Shown here piece by piece: positions 61,078 to 64,000 of a stretch of 64,000 bases of DNA. A model generated the notes under the pieces. That model was not told the origin of the DNA. It did not search any database and worked only from the letters and a program-made list of their open reading frames with translations. The translations under genes and the position numbers were made by a program. Numbering within the stretch: position 1 is the stretch's first letter; each line of letters begins with the position of its first letter. The stretch lies in NCBI RefSeq assembly GCF_022369515.1, contig NZ_CP059724.1, positions 5,146,001 to 5,210,000 on the forward strand, given 5' to 3'. The DNA is from Paenibacillus sp. 19GGS1-52. GTDB lineage: Bacteria > Bacillota > Bacilli > Paenibacillales > Paenibacillaceae.

Positions 61078-62142
61078 TTAGCTCCGCGGTTCAGCCACAG
61101 ATTCGCGGTGTACGATATCAGCGGAGATGAGGATCTTTTCCAGGGGTGCAGAGGGATTATGAATACGACTCAATAGCTTTTCTACCGCTGCATGGCCCAT
61201 CGCTTCTTTGGGTACATGGACCGTTGTGAGTGGGGGCACCCCTCGTGAGGCATCCTCAATATTATCAAAACCGGTGACAGAAATATCGTCTGGAAGGGTG
61301 AATCCTTCTTCCTTTAATACCTCGCTAACTGTAAGCGCGATGGAATCATTGGCACAGATTAGAGCTGTCGGCAATGTCTTTGCTTTTTTCCTTTTGTTGA
61401 TCCAATTCTTAAATTCATCACGGAATGTTCCATCGTCCATACCTTCCAGAAACAGCATCTCATCATCTTCCATCGGCAACCTCATTCCGCTCTCTTCAAG
61501 CGCACTGCGAAAGCCGATCCAGCGGTCACGAAAGCTGCGCGAATAACGGATATTGCCGATAAAATGCAGCCGTGTATGCCCGGTACCCATCAGATGATTG
61601 CTCAACCTGGACATAGAATCCACGTTATTGGCAAACACGGTATCGCTCGGGATTAACGGGTCCTCATGATCGATCAGAACCATCGGCAGACCGATCCGGT
61701 GTACCTCCAGCAGTAAGGAAGTAGAAATTTGACCTACCCCCACCAACCCAAGAATTCCATTTGGATTCAGTATATTCACAAAATTGTCTGCACGATGCTC
61801 TGACACAATAACCATACCAAGCCCTTCACTATCCAGAGCAAGCGCGATGCCATCCACGATCTTTCCCCAATAGAGAGAGTCCTGAGTCTGGGAACGGATA
61901 TTAGGCATAAGAACAAGCACCGATTGCTTGTTACGGTCACTGCCTACTCCCTGCGTGGTACGCTTTATACTTTGGACGTACGCGTTCTTTTGCGTGAAAT
62001 AGCCTAGCTGTGAAGCCGCCTGAATGACCCGCTCTCTGGTGGTTTCGTTGACTCCGTCTTTGCCGGACAGCGATTTAGAGACAACAAACTTGGACACGCC
62101 GAGATGATCGGCTATTTTTTGCATCGTAACCTTTTTAGCCAT
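61078..62142 (-). CDS. LacI-family transcriptional regulator
   Basis: This 354-residue protein has an N-terminal LacI HTH (TMQKIADHLGVSKFVVSKSLSG, then hinge helix region near residues 45-60) and a periplasmic-binding-protein-like sensor domain (about 70-345, including TALICANDSIALTVSEVL and ISVTGFDNIEDASRGVPPLTTVHVP). The ATG has GGAGG 9 nt upstream. It lies 52 bp behind the second sugar-binding lipoprotein gene on the same strand, so it is probably in that operon and controls sugar genes there or in the mannoside island. Its ligand is unknown. Confidence 0.93.
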   Translation of the reverse strand: MAKKVTMQKIADHLGVSKFVVSKSLSGKDGVNETTRERVIQAASQLGYFTQKNAYVQSIKRTTQGVGSDRNKQSVLVLMPNIRSQTQDSLYWGKIVDGIALALDSEGLGMVIVSEHRADNFVNILNPNGILGLVGVGQISTSLLLEVHRIGLPMVLIDHEDPLIPSDTVFANNVDSMSRLSNHLMGTGHTRLHFIGNIRYSRSFRDRWIGFRSALEESGMRLPMEDDEMLFLEGMDDGTFRDEFKNWINKRKKAKTLPTALICANDSIALTVSEVLKEEGFTLPDDISVTGFDNIEDASRGVPPLTTVHVPKEAMGHAAVEKLLSRIHNPSAPLEKILISADIVHRESVAEPRS

Positions 62143-62194
62143 ATGTAATTACCTCCAAAATTCTCTTGAATTCTATATCTCAGAGCGTAGATGA

Positions 62195-63484
62195 TTACTG
62201 CAGCTCCACCCGCGCTTCCTTCCACTTCGCATTCAATTCGTCAAAAGATTTCTGCAAATCCGGTGCAGCAATGAGCTCCTGAATATAATCTCCCGACCAA
62301 AAGGATAGCTTCGCTCGGTTCGCCATTTCGATGAAAGCATCACTCTGCACGGTAGCCTCAACTAGTTTAGGCTGATAGGACATGAACTCGCGGTATTGCG
62401 GCAAAGAGGGCTCAGCTGAACTGTCTGCAGGCAGAAAACCCCAATCTGCTATATATGAGGTCTCTTTCACAAAAAAATTCAGCCAGGCCATAGAAAGCTC
62501 CTTGTTCTTACTGTACTTGCTGACTCCGATGAACCAATCCGGATTGAGTGAGACATAATGTGTACTGCTGTTATCATAAGGAAAAGGGAAGAAACCAATA
62601 TCGTCCGGTGAAGCCCCCGCGTCAAACTCCTGGCGGATCGTCCAATTTCCTTGCAAATACATGCCCACCTCGCCTTTGGCCAGCTTGGTCTTGGAGATCT
62701 CCCAATTGTTCGAGAATAGCTGATCCTCCACGTAGCCTTTTGCTATCATTGTTCTGGCAATGGAAAGTGATTTTCCCCACTCATTGTCTAGTTGCCAAGG
62801 ATTATCCTGGCCTACCATATTATTGAGATACTCGGCGTTCCCGGTCATATAGTTAACCAGATTATTGCCCCATTCCCGCAGTGGCCAGACGGCTCCATAA
62901 TTCATATACAGCGGCGTTATTCCGGCCTGCTTCAGCTTAGCGCAAGCTTCATAGAATTCATCAAGCGTTCTAGGGATTTCGAGAATGCCTGCTTGTTCGA
63001 ACGCCCGTTTGTTGTAGACAATGCCACTAGTAGTAGTTCCTGTAGACAGCCCATACCTTTTACCGCCGTATGTAGCAAATGTAGTAAAGCGTTCATGGGC
63101 AGACGTAGCTTCATCCAGCGGCTCGAAGAAATAATCCAATTCCTTCGCTGGCAGATTAACAGGCAGCAGCAGTACATCACCGGCATCTCTTGTGGACAGG
63201 CGTACCAGAATATCTGTTGCGTAATTGGAGAGGCCTTCAAACTCCACGTTGGCTTGCGGATATTTTTGTTTGAACTGGTCCACATAGCCCTGAAAGGTTC
63301 CATTCTCAATCAGATCGATCCGGTTCGTCAGCATGACTATATCGCCCGTCAGACTGGATGTTCCTTCGTCTACGGTTGGAGACGGTGTAGATGCTACCTG
63401 TTTGGCATTCTGGCTATCACAGCCTGTCGCCAGCAGGAAGAGCAGCACTAGCACTGTAGTACAACGTATTCTTATCCCCTTCAA
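62195..63484 (-). CDS. Second sugar-binding lipoprotein, next to sensor kinase
   Basis: This 429-residue CUT1-type solute-binding lipoprotein has a signal peptide ending in the lipobox LLATGC (Cys at about residue 22) and a short Ser/Thr/Pro linker. Its SBP domain shares many blocks with the protein at 51635-52999: GDVLLLP, GIVYNKRAFEQAGILEIPRT, a PLYMNYGAVWPL stretch, and PDDIGFFPFP. The start is TTG at 63484 with GAGGGG 9 nt upstream. There are no permease genes beside it. Instead it directly follows the YesM-type kinase gene (32 bp), which suggests a sensory rather than a transport role. Confidence 0.9.
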   Translation of the reverse strand: MKGIRIRCTTVLVLLFLLATGCDSQNAKQVASTPSPTVDEGTSSLTGDIVMLTNRIDLIENGTFQGYVDQFKQKYPQANVEFEGLSNYATDILVRLSTRDAGDVLLLPVNLPAKELDYFFEPLDEATSAHERFTTFATYGGKRYGLSTGTTTSGIVYNKRAFEQAGILEIPRTLDEFYEACAKLKQAGITPLYMNYGAVWPLREWGNNLVNYMTGNAEYLNNMVGQDNPWQLDNEWGKSLSIARTMIAKGYVEDQLFSNNWEISKTKLAKGEVGMYLQGNWTIRQEFDAGASPDDIGFFPFPYDNSSTHYVSLNPDWFIGVSKYSKNKELSMAWLNFFVKETSYIADWGFLPADSSAEPSLPQYREFMSYQPKLVEATVQSDAFIEMANRAKLSFWSGDYIQELIAAPDLQKSFDELNAKWKEARVELQ

Positions 63485-63516
63485 GTGGACAATCCCCTCT
63501 CATTCTCTGACTCTTT

Positions 63517-64000
63517 TCATCCCAACATAGGTTCCGTTTCCAGCAGCGGTAGAGACAGGATAACATCTGTACCGTTTCCAGGTTCGCTGTATACCTTAAT
63601 GCCATATGCCGCTCCATAATGAAGCCGTACACGCTGATGCACATTTTTCATGCCGATTCCCCCGATGATACTTTTCTTCGGTGGGCTTTCCTTCTCCATA
63701 GCGGTATTAAGCTTGTCCAAGGTAGCCGCATCCATACCGCATCCATCGTCTCGGATATGAAAAAACAACATATTCTCTGTATACTCACATTTGATGCTTA
63801 GATGCATCTGCAACTTGCTGTCATCCAGACCATGGTATGCGGCATTCTCAATAATGGGTTGAAAGACCAGCTTAATAATAGAATAATTGTCGAGCTCCTT
63901 CGGAACATCGATCTGCAGCAGGAATCGGTTAGGGTAACGGCAGTTAAGCAGTTCCACATAATTGCGTACATAACCGAGTTCCTGCTTCATCGTTGTTCTG
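63517..64000 (-). CDS. YesM-type sensor histidine kinase (C-terminal part)
   Basis: Only the last ~160 residues are in the window; the frame continues through base 64000 upstream of the internal Met at 63990. The visible part holds the end of the His_kinase domain (LGYVRNYVELLNCRYPNRF) and the ATPase domain: N-box PIIENAAYHGLDD, G1 DDGCGMD and G2 IGMKNVHQRVRLHYG. These are the hallmarks of YesM/LytS-type kinases that partner AraC-type regulators. It is cotranscribed with the sugar-binding lipoprotein downstream. Its regulator may lie beyond the window or be the YesN-like protein at 54809. Confidence 0.93.
   Translation of the reverse strand, partial: RTTMKQELGYVRNYVELLNCRYPNRFLLQIDVPKELDNYSIIKLVFQPIIENAAYHGLDDSKLQMHLSIKCEYTENMLFFHIRDDGCGMDAATLDKLNTAMEKESPPKKSIIGGIGMKNVHQRVRLHYGAAYGIKVYSEPGNGTDVILSLPLLETEPMLG

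Overview
The window reads as chromosomal DNA of a Paenibacillus-type low-to-mid-GC Firmicute. The evidence is the Gram-positive gene set: a T-box-controlled pheST next to a zapA-like gene, a glcT-ptsGHI locus with its RNA antiterminator, a YuaF/flotillin pair under an ECF-type promoter, YesM/YesN-type two-component proteins and lipoprotein sugar-binding proteins. Strong AGGAGG-type ribosome sites and many GTG/TTG starts agree. The genus call is inference; no rRNA or tRNA gene is present.

Layout. 1-6.2 kb (minus strand): a ZapA-domain protein with a very long coiled coil (runs off the left edge), pheT, pheS and a T-box leader. 6.3-12.7 kb (plus): a large secreted protein with Ig-like repeats, followed by a MacA/MacB-type adaptor, ATPase and permease. 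13-14.7 kb: a membrane PAS-GGDEF protein. 14.8-23.1 kb (minus): type I pullulanase with a C-terminal CBM41-like module, then the glucose PTS (glcT, ptsG, ptsH, ptsI) with RAT/terminator control. 23.1-26.8 kb (minus): flotillin and its NfeD partner, then an iron alcohol dehydrogenase. 26.8-28.7 kb: a group II intron, probably class C, sitting just behind the galT terminator. 28.8-33.6 kb: galK-galE-galT with a divergent AraC-type regulator. 33.7-47.5 kb: housekeeping and envelope genes (aldo/keto reductase, sirtuin, HAD phosphatase, hydrolase, acyltransferase, ilvD, polysaccharide deacetylase, AI-2E family exporter, class B PBP, chemoreceptor). 47.5-59.3 kb: a carbohydrate island. 59.4-64 kb: a DUF4440-like protein, Mn-catalase, a LacI regulator, a second sugar-binding lipoprotein and a YesM-type kinase that runs off the right edge.

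The best-connected system is the 48.7-59.2 kb island. It holds an ABC importer, an AraC-type response regulator, a GH113-like mannanase, a cellobiose/mannobiose 2-epimerase and two GH130 phosphorylases. Together these form a complete intracellular phosphorolytic route for beta-1,4-manno-oligosaccharides. The two arms are transcribed away from each other. They share an unusual AT-rich motif (TTGTTATTATTAAA) just upstream of their first genes, and one arm also carries a perfect CcpA (cre) box. An IS3-family element now separates the importer arm from the regulator gene. The kinase plus sugar-binding lipoprotein at the right edge may be the missing sensory half.

Several dispersed non-coding repeats appear: a ~88-bp structured element in two copies (6.3 and 17.5 kb), a fold-back element in two versions (4.7 and 48.5 kb) and a three-unit palindrome array (60.9 kb). 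No CRISPR array, prophage, tRNA or rRNA was seen.
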